A stretch of 64,000 nucleotides of DNA from Nepenthes gracilis (Eukaryota > Streptophyta > Magnoliopsida > Caryophyllales > Nepenthaceae), in NCBI GenBank assembly GCA_033239525.1, contig BSYO01000011.1:8647973-8711972 (forward strand), in the 5' to 3' direction. Positions 1-11,469 of this stretch are shown here, piece by piece; position 1 is the stretch's first letter; each line of letters opens with the position of its first letter. The notes beneath the pieces are model-generated. The model did no database searches. It was given only the letters and a program-made list of their open reading frames with translations, and was not told where the DNA came from. A program made the translations under genes and the position numbers.

Positions 1-1691
1 AGAATAATAAAAAATAGAGGATGTGTGTTGGCTTTACGGATGTCAACAAGGCATGTCCGAAAGATAGCTTCCCACTACCCAGAATCGACCAGCTCATAGA
101 CTCGACGTCCAGCCATGAATTCTTAAATTTCATAGATGTATACTCGGGTTACAACCAAATAAGGATAAGCCTCGAAGATGAGAAGCACACATCATTCATG
201 ATGGACCAAGGAACATATTGCTATAAAGTCATACCCTTTGGTCTCAAGAATGCTGGTATGACTTATCAGCAACTCGTGAATAAAATGTTCTAGGACCAGA
301 TCGGAAGGAATGTGGAGGTTTACATGAACGAGATGCTCATCAAAAGCAAAATAACATACCAACACATCCAAGATCTAGACGAGATCTTCAATGTTGTAAG
401 AGCCCACCAGATGAAACTCAATCCGTCCAAGTGTACATTCGGAGTGACATCTGAAAAGTTCTTAGGCTACATTGTTTCACACCGAGGGATTGAGGTGAAT
501 TCAGAGAAGATCAATGCCATTCTTGATATGAAGTCCCCTCAGACTGTGAAGAAGGTCCAAAAAATAACTGGCAGAATAGCAGCTCTCTCTTGCTTCTTGG
601 CCAAATCGGCCGATAAGTACTTACCGTTTTTCAAAGCTCTGAGAGGGACGAAGACTAATGGCTTCTAGTGGACCAATGACCTTGAGAAGGCGTTGTGAGG
701 ACTCAAAGAATATCTTTCGAACCCTCCTCTCTTAGCTTCTCCACAGTCAGGCGAGGAGCTATACTTGTATCTCACTGTGTCCACAGCCTATATATTACGT
801 GAGCAAAATCCTAACTGATGCAGAGACCAGGTACCCCCACACAGAAAAGATAACTTTGGGCTTGTGTATTCCGTTCAAAAACTGAGGCTATACTTCCAAG
901 TGCACAAAGTAGTAGTCCTGACCGATCAGGTCCTTGAAAGTAATTCTGAGAAGCCCAAGATGTTAGGATGACTGGTCAAGTGGGCCATTGAGTTGGAAGA
1001 GTTCAACATAGAATTTTGCCGGAGGCCAACCTTGAAAGGTTAGGCCTTGGCGGATTTCATCGTCCAAATGGTGGCCCCAACTCTAGTCGCCTCAGACTAC
1101 TGTGATTTAGGTGAGCCTAATGACGCACCAACATGAACACTGCATGTGGACGACTCTTTAATGAAGGATGGCTGTGGCACCGGCGTTGTGCTGAGAACAT
1201 CTAAGGGGTCGGAGATAAAATATTCAATGATTCGTGGATTTTCGGTATCCAACTACGCCGCAAAGTACGAAACATTGCTAGTAGGGCTCCGATTGGCTAA
1301 AGAATGTTCGGCAAAAACTTGGTTGTATACAGCGACTTCGAGTTGGTTGTCAACCAAGTCCACGGACTTTTTGAGGTTAACAACCCACAACTCTTCAGGT
1401 ACCTTACGAAAGTCCAAAGCTTGACCTTGAACTTTGAGAAGGTGAAAATGGTCCACATCCTTAGAGAAGAAAACGGGAAGGCCGACTTGCAGATAAGGGC
1501 AACAGCGTCCGGAGACCAAAGTAATACACCCGAGGGATGCGCAAAGTCCTTGAGAAGCCAAGCATAGAAAATCCCAAGCCAGAGGTGATGCAGGTCTCAA
1601 GTGCCAATGACTAGATGACTCCTATTTACCAGTACTTGTTCGACGGGATATTACCTAAGAATGCGGAGGAGGCCAAGAAGGTGAAGAAGAT
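1..1691 (+). pseudogene. E1 pol, 5' part: RT, RNase H and archaeal-type RNase H (decayed)
   Basis: This is the interior of a Ty3/gypsy polyprotein that starts before the window. Visible in order are the reverse-transcriptase core (NKACPKDSFPLPRI near 50-85, then YNQIR, QGTYCYK and PFGLKNAG), an RNase H with LTDAETRYPHTEK near 800-850, and a second, archaeal-type RNase H (GCGTGVVLRTSKGSEIKYS, 1170-1230). The double RNase H is typical of the Tat lineage. The gene is dead: TAG at 291-293, the YxDD active site reads YMNE (321-332), TAG at 666-668, more stops in the RNase H and a frame change near 1305. The frame ends ...KVKKI at 1691, where a nested element interrupts it, and resumes at 9563. Confidence 0.93.
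1687..1691. repeat. Left target-site copy of nested element (AAGAT)
   Basis: The five bases before the nested LTR start are AAGAT. The five after its end (9563-9567) are AAAAT, one mismatch. Joining the flanks restores the E1 reading frame KK-I-AG. Confidence 0.75.
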
Positions 1692-4310
1692 TGTAATATC
1701 TTGAATATTTTTATTTGATTTAATTGGGTTTATTTATTTATTTTTGGGTAATTTGGGTGTGATAAAAATTAATTTAATATTATAAAAATTTTGGAGAATA
1801 TTTGGAGTGGTTGGGCCGGCGTCTAGGGTGCGCCCGTTTAATCGCCCGAGTATCGATTTGAATTTTGGGATTAAAAGAAAACGATATATATATAATAATA
1901 ATAATAACAATAATAATAACAATATAACAAAGAAGCAGAACGCAGAGAATGAGAGAAGCAATCGGGGAGAGAGAGACGGTGTGAAGGTTAGGGTTTTGCC
2001 ATGACGGTGGCGCGGTGGTGGGCTTGGCCGGCGGCGTGCTGTGGCCGACGGTGGTTGTCAGGCGACAGCAGCACGCGGGCAAGGCGGCGATGGACGCGGG
2101 TGAGGCGGCTGTGCGCACGGTGGCCAGCGCGAGAAGAGAGACAGCGCGAAGGAGAAGAGGAGAAAATGGAGGCCTTCGGGCTCGATTTCGAGCTCGAGCT
2201 AGTTGGAGAAATGGTAGGTCGGGTTGAGACAAGTGCATCTATAATCTTCTCTTCCATTCTTGTTAATTTTTGTTTGATCTCTTTCGAGTATTATTATCCC
2301 GATACCCTACCCATATATGTATATGTGATACACATAGCCTAATTATATATATACGTGAATACTATGTCCAATTGCTAATTTGCGTCCAATTTTCGCGACC
2401 CGAAAACTCCAACCCATGCGCACGTGCACTGTTCACCCACGTTTGGGTAGTTTTAACCTCCGATTTTTGGAATTTTTACATAAATTAAGACTAAGATATC
2501 ATTACCCATATCCCATGTAACTTAATTTATCGATTGGATTCCCTATTTGGAAGTTTATTGTGAATTTCCATTCGCGAAACTCTAAACCCATGTCCGGACC
2601 TCGTTTGAGGCATATGTTGAAATTGATGCATAAATTGACTTGAAAATATGTTAGATTACCCATTGGATGGCTGAAATTCCGTGAATTAACCGATATACGA
2701 GTTCGTGCACAGTTCACGTCACTATTTACCGAGCCCTTTGATGAATTTTGCATATTTTTTGTGTATTTAATTGTTAATTAAGTTGCATATATAATTGCAT
2801 ACGTTTAATTGCTTAACCTGAAAAATGTATTCGTTAACCAATTGTAAAGATGATCGTTAATCAATTATAAAGATAATAATTAATCGAAAGCCCTAAAGCC
2901 GAATTGGGTTCTCGGTGATAAGAATTTCCTACTTTTATTATATTCGTATATGCAAATTGAATCATGAAAGGGCTTCAATCCGAATAAAAGATGATAATTG
3001 TATAAGTATGTGGAAGGAAACCCACAATTGAATATGTGATTGAATCGATCTCCCGATTGATGATCTTGTGAATGGACTATCCGAATGAAAGATAATGATC
3101 GTATATGTGATTGGAGGAAAGTCCACAATGTGATGTGTGAACGATTGATTCTCCTGGATGGAGATATTGTGAAATGAATTGTGATGAAACTTCCCTCAAT
3201 GAATAAGAACCCATGAAACTAGGACCATGGATTATGTTACGATGGCTAATATCCTTTGGCATAACATGGGTATCACAGTGGAGACTCAAAGATTACACTG
3301 GCTGCGTATCTTGGCCACTTATTGAAGCGGGTGATACTCTTAACAAGCCTTAGGATATTACTGTGGAAGGACGATGACTGCTTCTCGACCGCAGGAGGTA
3401 AGGGTAGCGTTTTATCGGCCCTGTATGTCCGGGTTATAGGCATACCGCTATGTCACGTGGTGTTCGGCCTTTTATAGACGGTTCATTATTGGACATTGAT
3501 TACGTCGTTTGACCTTAGATCATGTCGGATGTCATGATCCTTCCTCGTCCTCCTACACCTTTAGTTAGTAAGGCTTACTGATTTTGGTTTGCAAATATGA
3601 GTAATAATATAGAATTTATATTTCAAAGAAAAGAAGAACAAACATGAGAAATCAATTGCATTCCAATGCACGTTAGATCATGTTTATATTTGCGTATCCA
3701 CATTGTGATTATATGTCTCTCTTGCTTTATTTCGCCTATATTATCTATCGTCTTTGATTATGATGCACTTGCTGGGCTTTTTAAGCTCACCCTTACTTCT
3801 CCTTATCTCCGGTTTAGCACAGTATGTTTAACCCAATGAGATAAAAAAGAGATTGGATATGGACTAAGCTTTGCATCTGAAAGACCATATCGAAGACCTA
3901 TATTGGTAGTTTTATACATTTTACGGATAATTGTATGCATCTCAATTGGACTTATTTATGTATACTGCATGAAAAGACTAATGATTAGATAGTTTATTTT
4001 CCACTATCATTTGGATTATTCATGCTTCTACAGGATATTGTGGTTTGTACAGGTACCTAGTGACATCTCTCATTAGCCAATGTCGTGTATAGATACACAA
4101 CGTTGGGGCCACATCTAAGTAGTGACGATTCGGATCCTGTATAGTTGTGTACCGATATTTGTGTGTTGTTGTATTTTGTCGGAGGTTGGGAATACTCTAT
4201 GGATGTATTATGTGTTGTACAGGTAATTGTACATGTTTTTGTATCAACTCGACAGCCGTATTGCAGAGAAAATTCTGACAGATTTTTGGCAAAAAATATG
4301 ATCAGTCATA
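1692..4310 (+). repeat. 5' LTR of nested element
   Basis: This 2619-bp LTR aligns along its length with 6936-9562. Shared landmarks are the TAA microsatellite (about 1888-1922 here, longer at 7141-7200), the GC-rich GAGAGA...GGTTAGGGTTTTGCC block, CACGTGGTGTTCGGCC, and the tail ending near 4310. The short open frames in the GC-rich block (about 2000-2260) have no recognisable family and are not called as genes. Confidence 0.92.
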
Positions 4311-4311
4311 A

Positions 4312-4323
4312 TTGGTATCAGAG
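4312..4323 (+). other. Primer-binding site, initiator-Met tRNA type
   Basis: TTGGTATCAGAG lies one base after the 5' LTR end. It matches the classic plant retrotransposon site complementary to the 3' end of initiator methionine tRNA. It fixes the LTR boundary and the '+' orientation. Confidence 0.92.
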
Positions 4324-6921
4324 AAAAAGAGATGTCTTAAATTTGATTTGAATCGTATGCAAAAGTTTAGGATAAATTAAGATTGATTGGAGAAGTAGAC
4401 GTAAGCATAGGACAATTAAGTTAGATTGGATAGTTCTAGTTGTCTTGATTTTGCTAGCTTAGGTTTGAACCAAGTTAGAGTTAAAAAAACGAGTTCGGTC
4501 GTCTAGCTTATAAGGTCCTAATTAGTATCTGAAGCGCAACCTAACCCGTATTACATTGCTTTCGGATAGGGTATATGTAACTGCGATGGCTCTGAGATAA
4601 GGGTTTACCCATGATAGTAATCGACTATGAGGTCGGGAGGAGTTGTAGGGAGGTATCTTGAGGTTTTAATTAGATTAGTGCCAACCCAGTGTTCGAATTG
4701 ATCGGTGTTGATACGAGGCCTTGGTTAAGTGGTTTTGGTTCAAAGTTTAGACTTAATTGGCCTTGAATTGAGGTCCTCGGAGTAGTAATTTGTTAAGGAG
4801 TCATTCATTGATGTATTAAGTATGATGGATGAGGTGGGAGTGATGGGTTGAGGTTAGAATAACTATGAGTTAATTTTGAGGTTAACGAATCCTAGGATAT
4901 TGATTTATAATCGAATTGATTTAAGGATGCTTAAAGTGTCTGAGCTTTTGGGTAGTTCAGAGCCTATAAAAGATGGAATATGGATCCTAAGAATTAAGAT
5001 AATGTTGAGGTCATTCATTGTTCAGAGAAGGATAGGGGTCATATAGCCCACATAAGGTAGAAGGTGAAGTCGGCCTCAGGTGATTGACGTGAAAGGATTA
5101 TGGGTCTCGAGGATGAGAGATATCATAGGAATTGTTATGAATGCTTTATGGATGAGTTTCTTATTTTGATGGGACTTTTGGGAGTATGCTTAAAGTGTGG
5201 ATAGTTTGACCGCATGAATAGGAATTGTCCTTATTCCATGGGTCGGATAGTTAAGGAGCCTAGTACTTTGGATTGAGGCTTCACGGTGATGGAACGAAAT
5301 ATATAAGTGTCGCCCATCATGGCAGGAGGTAAAGTTCCCAGATCTTGATACTTCGACATCGACTGAGTAAACCCTTATCTCTGTGTGGAACCAATGAGAT
5401 ATCGACTGAGTCTTTTGCCGTGAGATGCTTAGTGCTTTTAGGATGACCTTGTCGATGAATTCTTAGAGTCGATAAGGTGTAAGGACCCTATTTGAGGATT
5501 GTGCCATGGATTGTGAAAGACAGTTAGCCATGTGCTCAATTACAAAGGGGATGTAAGTTTTGGGTGAAGTGAAATGTTGAGCATGTGGTTACTCCAATAG
5601 TAGGAATGCGATTCTTCTGCGAAAGTTCTAGAATTATGTACATCTCTTATCTTGTATGAGTGGTTACCTTTATTTAAGAGGGTGTAAAAGCCTATAATCA
5701 GTATTACCCAACCCATAGTTTGAGGTTGGACATTGGGTTCTAGCTTTGAAAATCGATAGGCGTCTCTTGTCGAACTAGCCATGTTTAAATGATCCTAAAA
5801 GGGGTAGGAGGTCGTCTCATAGGAAGAGATGGCCATGTGGCCGTGCAAACGGGTTAATCGGCTTAAGGATTGAAAAGAGAATTTCGGTGCCCTTCAAGAA
5901 CGGTGAGCAGTATTGCTAAAATATGGTGCCAGGAATTTTTAGTTGGAATATGTCTTGATGCTCCGCAGGAGGTGTTTCAGGATGAATTTCAAGTGACTTT
6001 TGATATCTAAGTAAATGGAGTGCTCGCCTTTAGTTTCCAGGACGGAGAACTACCTCTTATGTATGAGGCCAAGGAACTATGAGATGAGAAGCCCTCACTG
6101 TTTCGGTTTCGAGGGCGATAGGGCAGTAAGAATTATGATATTGTTGAATAATTGTTGAATCGGCAGTCTAGGATAACCTATTTATTGTGGTTTGGATGAT
6201 ACACGGGGATAAGATTGGTTGGCTCGCCGGTATGCCGATGGGATGATGAGTTAAATAAAGTATTCAAGTTCAAAATTTCGGGTGATTGCTTCAGTCGCGT
6301 TGCCTAGTTTGATTATAGTCTAAGGATTATAGGCCTTACCTGAATCGTATAAATGTCCTTAAAATATCCTTAGGTTTATAATTGCAAGGTAACCTAGGAG
6401 TCTGATCTAAATTAATAGGTATGAGTTGTAAGAGGATTCTCAATATCCCGTTAGATAGTTAATCAGAGTAGTGCAGCAGGGCCGTGTAGTCCGATGGTCT
6501 ATAGATTGCAGGATAGGATTAATGTTCCATGTGAATGATCATTCTCGAGGTTTAGGATAAATCGAAGTAAAAGTCGATTAGCCATTTGAAGATTTATGAT
6601 AGGCCTGTTTGGAATTTTGATTTGCCTTCAAAGTTGATGGATTTTCATAGAGTCTCCCATGTATAGATGATTAAGGAAGTAAGCACGTAATTGGGTTTAG
6701 CCATTATCGGAGATTAGGAATTGTCTTATAATAAGGTTTCAATCTCGATTTTAGATAAAAGATATTAGACGTTGAGGATCAGGATGATTTGAATGATTAA
6801 GGTTCGCTAGAAATAATCGTCTCTCTAAGAAAATGATTCGGGAGTTCGGAGGCGAAATCTGAAAGGACTATTCCCTATTCTTAAGTTTTGAGATCTGTTA
6901 AATTTGAAGACAAAATTTTTA
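4324..6921 (+). pseudogene. Internal region of nested element with gag zinc-knuckle relic
   Basis: This 2.6-kb stretch has stops in every frame. The one recognisable trace is at 5187-5231, where the frame reads C-L-K-C-G-stop-F-D-R-M-N-R-N-C-P. This keeps the C-x2-C-x4-H-x4-C spacing of a retroviral gag zinc knuckle, with the His codon now CGC (Arg) and one codon TAG. No protease, RT or integrase motif was found, so the element must have depended on others, or lost pol and decayed. The rest is unassignable. Confidence 0.6.
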
Positions 6922-6935
6922 TAAGTGGGAGAGAA
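6922..6935 (+). other. Polypurine tract of nested element
   Basis: AAGTGGGAGAGAA-type purine run directly before the TGTAAT start of the 3' LTR. This is the expected plus-strand primer position. Confidence 0.85.
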
Positions 6936-7143
6936 TGTAATATTTTGAATATTTTTATTCGATTTAATTGAATTTATTTATTTATTTTTGAATAATTTAG
7001 ATATGATAAAAATTAATTTAATGTTATAAAAATTTTGGATAATATTTGAGTTGTTGGGCCGGCGCCAAGGGTGTGCCGTCGCCAAGGGTGTGCCGTTTGA
7101 TTGCCCGAGTATTGATTTAAATTTTGGGATTAAAAGAAAACGA

Positions 7144-7198
<55 letters not shown>

Positions 7199-9562
7199 TA
7201 ACAAAGAAGCTGAAGATAGAGAACAAGAGAAGCAATCGGGGAGAGAGAGAGGGCGTAAGGGTTAGGGTTTTGCCACGACGGTGGCGTGGTGGTGAGCTTG
7301 GCTGGCGGCGTGCGGTGATCGGCGGTGGCTGTCAGGTGATAGCAGCACACGGGCAAGGTGACAGTGACCACAAGTGAGGCGGCAGGGTGCGCGGAGGCCG
7401 GCGCGAGGGGAGAGATTGTGCGAAGGAGAAGAGGAGAAAATGGAGACCTTCAGGTCCAATTCCAAGCACAAGCTAGTTGGAGAAATGGTAGATTTGGTCG
7501 AGACAAGTGCATCTATACCCTTCTCTTCCATTCTTGTTAATTTTCGTTCGATTTTCTTCGGGTATTATTATCCCAATACCCGACCCATGGACGTGTATGT
7601 GATTCCCATAGCCTAATTATGTATATACGTGAATACCATGTCCTATTGCTTAATTTTCGTCCGATTTCTGCAACTCGAAAACTCCAACCCATGCTCACAT
7701 GCACTGTTCACCGGCATCCAGGTAGTTTTGGCCTCTGATTTTGGGGCTTTTGCATAAATTGAGATTAGGATATCATTACCAATATTCCATGTAAGTTAAT
7801 TTACCAATTGGATTCCCGATTTGGAAGTTTATTGTGAATTTTCGTTCGCGAAACCCTAAACCCACGCCTAGACCTCGTTTGAGGACGTATTTTGAAATTG
7901 ATACATAAATTGACTTGAGATTATATTTACCCATGTCTTGAATTTGTTAGATTACCCATTGGATGGCCGAAATTCTATGAATTAATCGATATACGTGTTC
8001 GTGCACTGTTCACCGAGCCCTTTGATGAATTTTGCATAATTTTCACGTGTTTAATTGTTAATTAAGTTACATATATAACTGCATATGTTTAATTGCTTAT
8101 CCCGAAAAATGTATTCGTTAACTAATTGTAAAGATAATCGTTAATCGGAAACCCTAAAGCCGAATTGGGCTCTCGGTGATAAGAATTTCTTACGTTTATT
8201 ATATTCATATATGCAAATTGAATCATCAAAGGTCTTCAATCCAAATGAAAGATGATAATTGTATAAGTATGTGGAAGGAAACCCACAATTGAATATGTGA
8301 TTGAATCGATCTCCTGGTTGGAGATCCTGTGAATAAACTATCCGAATGAAAGATAATAATTGTATATGTGATCAGAGGGAAGTCCACAATGTGATGTGTG
8401 AACGATTGATTCTCCTGGATGGAGATATTGTGAAATAAATTATGGTGGACCTTCCCTTAAATGAATAAGAACCCATGAAACTAGGACCATGGATTATGTT
8501 ACGATGGGTAATATCCCTTGACATGACATAGGTATCACAGTGGAGACTCAAGGATTACACTGGCTGTGTAGCTTGGCCGCTTATTAAATTGGGTGATACT
8601 CTTGGCAAGCCTTAGGATATTACTGTGGAAGGATGATGACTGCCTTTGGACCACGGGAGGTAAGGGTAGCATTTTATCGGCCCTGTATGACCGGGTTATA
8701 GGCATACCACTATGTCACGTGGTGTTCGGCCTTTTATTGGCGGTTCGTTATTGGACGTTGATTACGTCGTTTGACCTTAAATCATGTCGGATGTCATGAT
8801 CCTTTCTCGTCCTCCCGCACATTTAGTTAGTAAGACTTACTGACTCTGATCTGTAAAAGTGAGTAATAATGTACAATTTACATTTCAAAGAAAAGAAGAA
8901 CAAACATGAGAAATCAATTGCATTCCAAAGTACATTCAATCATGTTTATATTTGTGTATCCACATTATGATTATATGTCTCTCTTACTTTATGTCCCCTA
9001 TATTATCTATCGTCTTTAATTATGATACACTTACTATCTTTTTAAGCTTACCCTTACTTCTCCATGTCTCCAGTTTAGCATAGTCTGTTTAACTCGATGT
9101 GTAACATAGAGATTGGATGTGGACTAGGCTCTGGATCTGGAAGACCATATCGAAGACCTATATTTGTAGTTCTGTACATTTTACGGATAATTGTATACAT
9201 ATCAATTGGACTTATTTATGTACATTGTACGAAAAGACTGATGATTAGATAGTTTAATTTCCGCTATCATTTGGATTATTCATACTTCCACAGGATATTG
9301 TGGTTTGTTACAAGTACCTAGTGCTATCTCTGGTTGGCCAATGTCGTGTATAGATACACAACGTTGGGGCCACATCTAAATAGTGGCAATTCGGATCCTG
9401 TGTAGTTGTGTACCGATATTTGTGTGTTATTGTTGTATTGTGTCGGGGGTTAGGATTATTCTATGGATGTATTATGTGTTGTACATGTTTTTTTATCAGC
9501 TCGACAGTCGTATTACAGAAGAAACTCTACTGAATTTTCGATAGAAAATACGGTCCGTAACA
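6936..9562 (+). repeat. 3' LTR of nested element
   Basis: This 2627-bp partner of the 5' LTR begins TGTAATATTTTGAA and ends CCGTAACA. A small local duplication near the start (GCCAAGGGTGTGCCGT twice, 7062-7098) and a longer TAA run explain part of the length difference. Confidence 0.92.
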
Positions 9563-10684
9563 AAAATAGCAGGTTAGTACACTATCATGGACAACCAATT
9601 GTACCGGTGTGGATTCTCTACCCCCAATCTATGGTGCCTCACTACCGAGGAGGCCGATTATACCCTCCAAGAAGTGCACCTTGGAATATATGGTCCTACA
9701 TTGGGGGCAAGAACCTCGCTTTTAAACTCATAAGGTAAGGGTAATACTAGCCAACTATGAAATATAACACAATGGATTTCGTACGAAAATGTAAAAACTA
9801 CTGAGTCTACGGGAACGTCACCCACTAACCTCACACAGGGCTTCGAGCTTTGCAATCACCTTGGCCCTTTGCTTAATTGGGGCTTGACATTCTTGGACCT
9901 CTACTAATTGCGATTGGACAGAGAAAGTTTATGATCGTCGGGATAGACAACTTTAGAAAGTGGGTCAAAGCAACACCATTGGCGCGAATCATATAGTAGA
10001 ATATAACATAATTCATCCAGCAGAGTATCATGTGCAGGTTTAAGATTCTCGAGTGTATCATGACTGACAAGGGGACCCAATTCACTATAAATAGTTTACC
10101 AAGTATTGTACCAACCTAAGGATAGGGTTGGTCCACACGTCAGTCGCGTACCAATCTTACATGGATTGAAAACCAAGCTAGAGCATTCTGGGGTCTCATG
10201 GGTACACGAGCTGCCATCAGTCCTCTAGTCGTACAGGACGATACCAAGCGAGCCCACGCGAGAAACGCCCTTTAGCTTGTGCTACAGGGTTGAAGTAGTC
10301 ATCTCGGTGAAAGTCGGGCTGCCTAGTCTTCTAGTAGAGTTCTTCGATCCGAACGGCAATGCTTAGAAGTTTTGAGAAAATCTTGACATGCTCGAGGAAG
10401 TACGAAACCTAGCAAAGCTGAAGACAGTGACATATCAATATAGAGTAGCCAGATACTACAATAAGAAAGTGAGGGCGTGACAGTTCGAAGTATGGGACTT
10501 AGTTCTGAGAAGCATAGAGGCCACAGGTAAAAATACCGACCGAACTAATTTTTTTTCAAATTAGGAAGGGTCGCTTCTGGTCTTAACTATCCTTCGAAAT
10601 TGGGCCTACAAGTTGCACACCCAAGAAGGCTGATTAGTTCCTCAGATATGGAATCCCTCTCACCTCAAAAAATAGTATCAATAA
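9563..10684 (+). pseudogene. E1 integrase (decayed), continuation of pol
   Basis: The E1 frame resumes after the nested insertion. LYRCGFSTPNL, TEEADYTLQEVHLGIYG and later EFFDPNGNA-like blocks match the zinc-binding N-terminus, core and C-terminal region of the E4 integrase in this window. The expected Trp codon after AG is TAG (9575-9577), and many further stops and shifts follow. The frame ends with a WNPSHLKK-stop-YQ-stop remnant at 10684, matching the end of the E4 integrase (KYYQ-stop). It is not functional. Confidence 0.88.
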
Positions 10685-10734
10685 ATATATGTATAGACGC
10701 CCAGGTAAGGGAAAATGTATCATTTGATGTGCTT

Positions 10735-10760
10735 GTAGACCTAGGCTGTCCCTAAGTCAA
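10735..10760 (+). other. Conserved post-pol motif, E1 copy
   Basis: GACCTAGGCTGTCCCTAAGT lies about 50 bp after the pol end. Close matches follow pol in E3 (24303-24327) and E4 (40610-40632, minus strand) although the surrounding DNA is diverged. The function is unknown. Confidence 0.6.
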
Positions 10761-10789
10761 GTGAAAAGATCACTTTTCACTTGTTCTAA

Positions 10790-11045
10790 AACTCAGCAAC
10801 ATCCGAGCGGCCCTTAAGAGATCGTATCAAAAACTTGACAACGTCCGAGCGGCTCATAAGAGGTCGTATTCAAAAACTTGGCAAAGTCCGAGTGGCCCAT
10901 AAGAAGTCGTATTCAAAAATCCGGCAAAGTTCGAGCGACTCATAAGAAGTCGTACTCTAAAACTCGACTAAGTCCGAGCGGTCCATGCAAGGTCGGACTC
11001 AAAACTTGGCAATGATGCCAAGCAACCCACAAGATGTTGAATTTA
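10790..11045 (+). repeat. 43-bp tandem repeat, about six copies (E1)
   Basis: The core TCCGAGCGGCYCATAAGAGG recurs at 10802, 10844, 10887, 10930 and 10973, with a degenerate sixth copy near 11014. Spacing is 42-43 bp. A related core (GCCAAGCGGCCCAGAAGCGG) recurs after pol in E3. Units are contiguous, with no spacers. Confidence 0.85.
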
Positions 11046-11469
11046 AAAACTTATTGGGCTTAAAAATAGTAAGAATGCGAAGAAGATGTAGTATCTTCAG
11101 TTTAAGACAGTCAAAAGGTTCGGACACTTAGCTAATAAAAGAAAAAGTTTCTTTATGGCATGTCTAACAAGAACCTAATGCATAAGAAATCCGAGTAAAA
11201 TAAGAAGAAGGATTGCACCAGAAAAATAAATTTTATTCATTTATATACATATTGTGTACAATAGTATACAAATAAAAAATAAAAATACATCAAGACTCGG
11301 GTATTTGGCCCGAGGGTCCCGGCGCCTAGAAGACTTAAATGACCGGAAGGTCTCGGTTGAGAAGGGTCTGAGATCCTCCATCTTTCTAGGAGACCAACCA
11401 GGTCAACCCTGAATTGAGCGTTAGCATTCCTCCGATCAAACGGAGCAAAGAAGAAAACTTGGAACCAAA
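11046..11469. other. E1 spacer between tandem repeat and antisense gene
   Basis: AT-rich, with no open frame or motif recognised. It would hold the 3' end of the antisense gene. AATAAA-like strings around 11225-11275 give no clear polyadenylation site. Confidence 0.5.

Larger units (their letters stand above)
1692..9562 (+). mobile_element. Nested non-autonomous LTR retrotransposon inside E1 pol
   Basis: Two direct repeats of about 2.62 kb (1692-4310 and 6936-9562) flank 2.6 kb of internal DNA. There is a methionine-tRNA-type primer site after the left LTR and a purine tract before the right one. The LTRs begin TGTAATAT. The right LTR ends ACA and the left one TA, so its final C is mutated. 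No RT, RNase H or integrase is recognisable inside; only a broken CCHC gag knuckle remains. LTR length, PBS and the end pattern recall Tekay/Del-type chromoviruses, but that assignment is inference. The first ~104 bases of the two LTRs differ at about 10 positions by hand count, so the insertion is old. Confidence 0.92.

Noticed and set aside
1780..2342. Several overlapping open frames on both strands in the GC-rich part of the nested element's 5' LTR (and again at 7051-7616)
   Set aside because: They overlap one another in many frames, are not kept in frame between the two LTRs, and have no recognisable domain. GC-rich LTR leader DNA explains them.
10790..11045. Possible CRISPR-like array
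   Set aside because: Units are contiguous with no unique spacers, and the context is a plant retrotransposon: a minisatellite.
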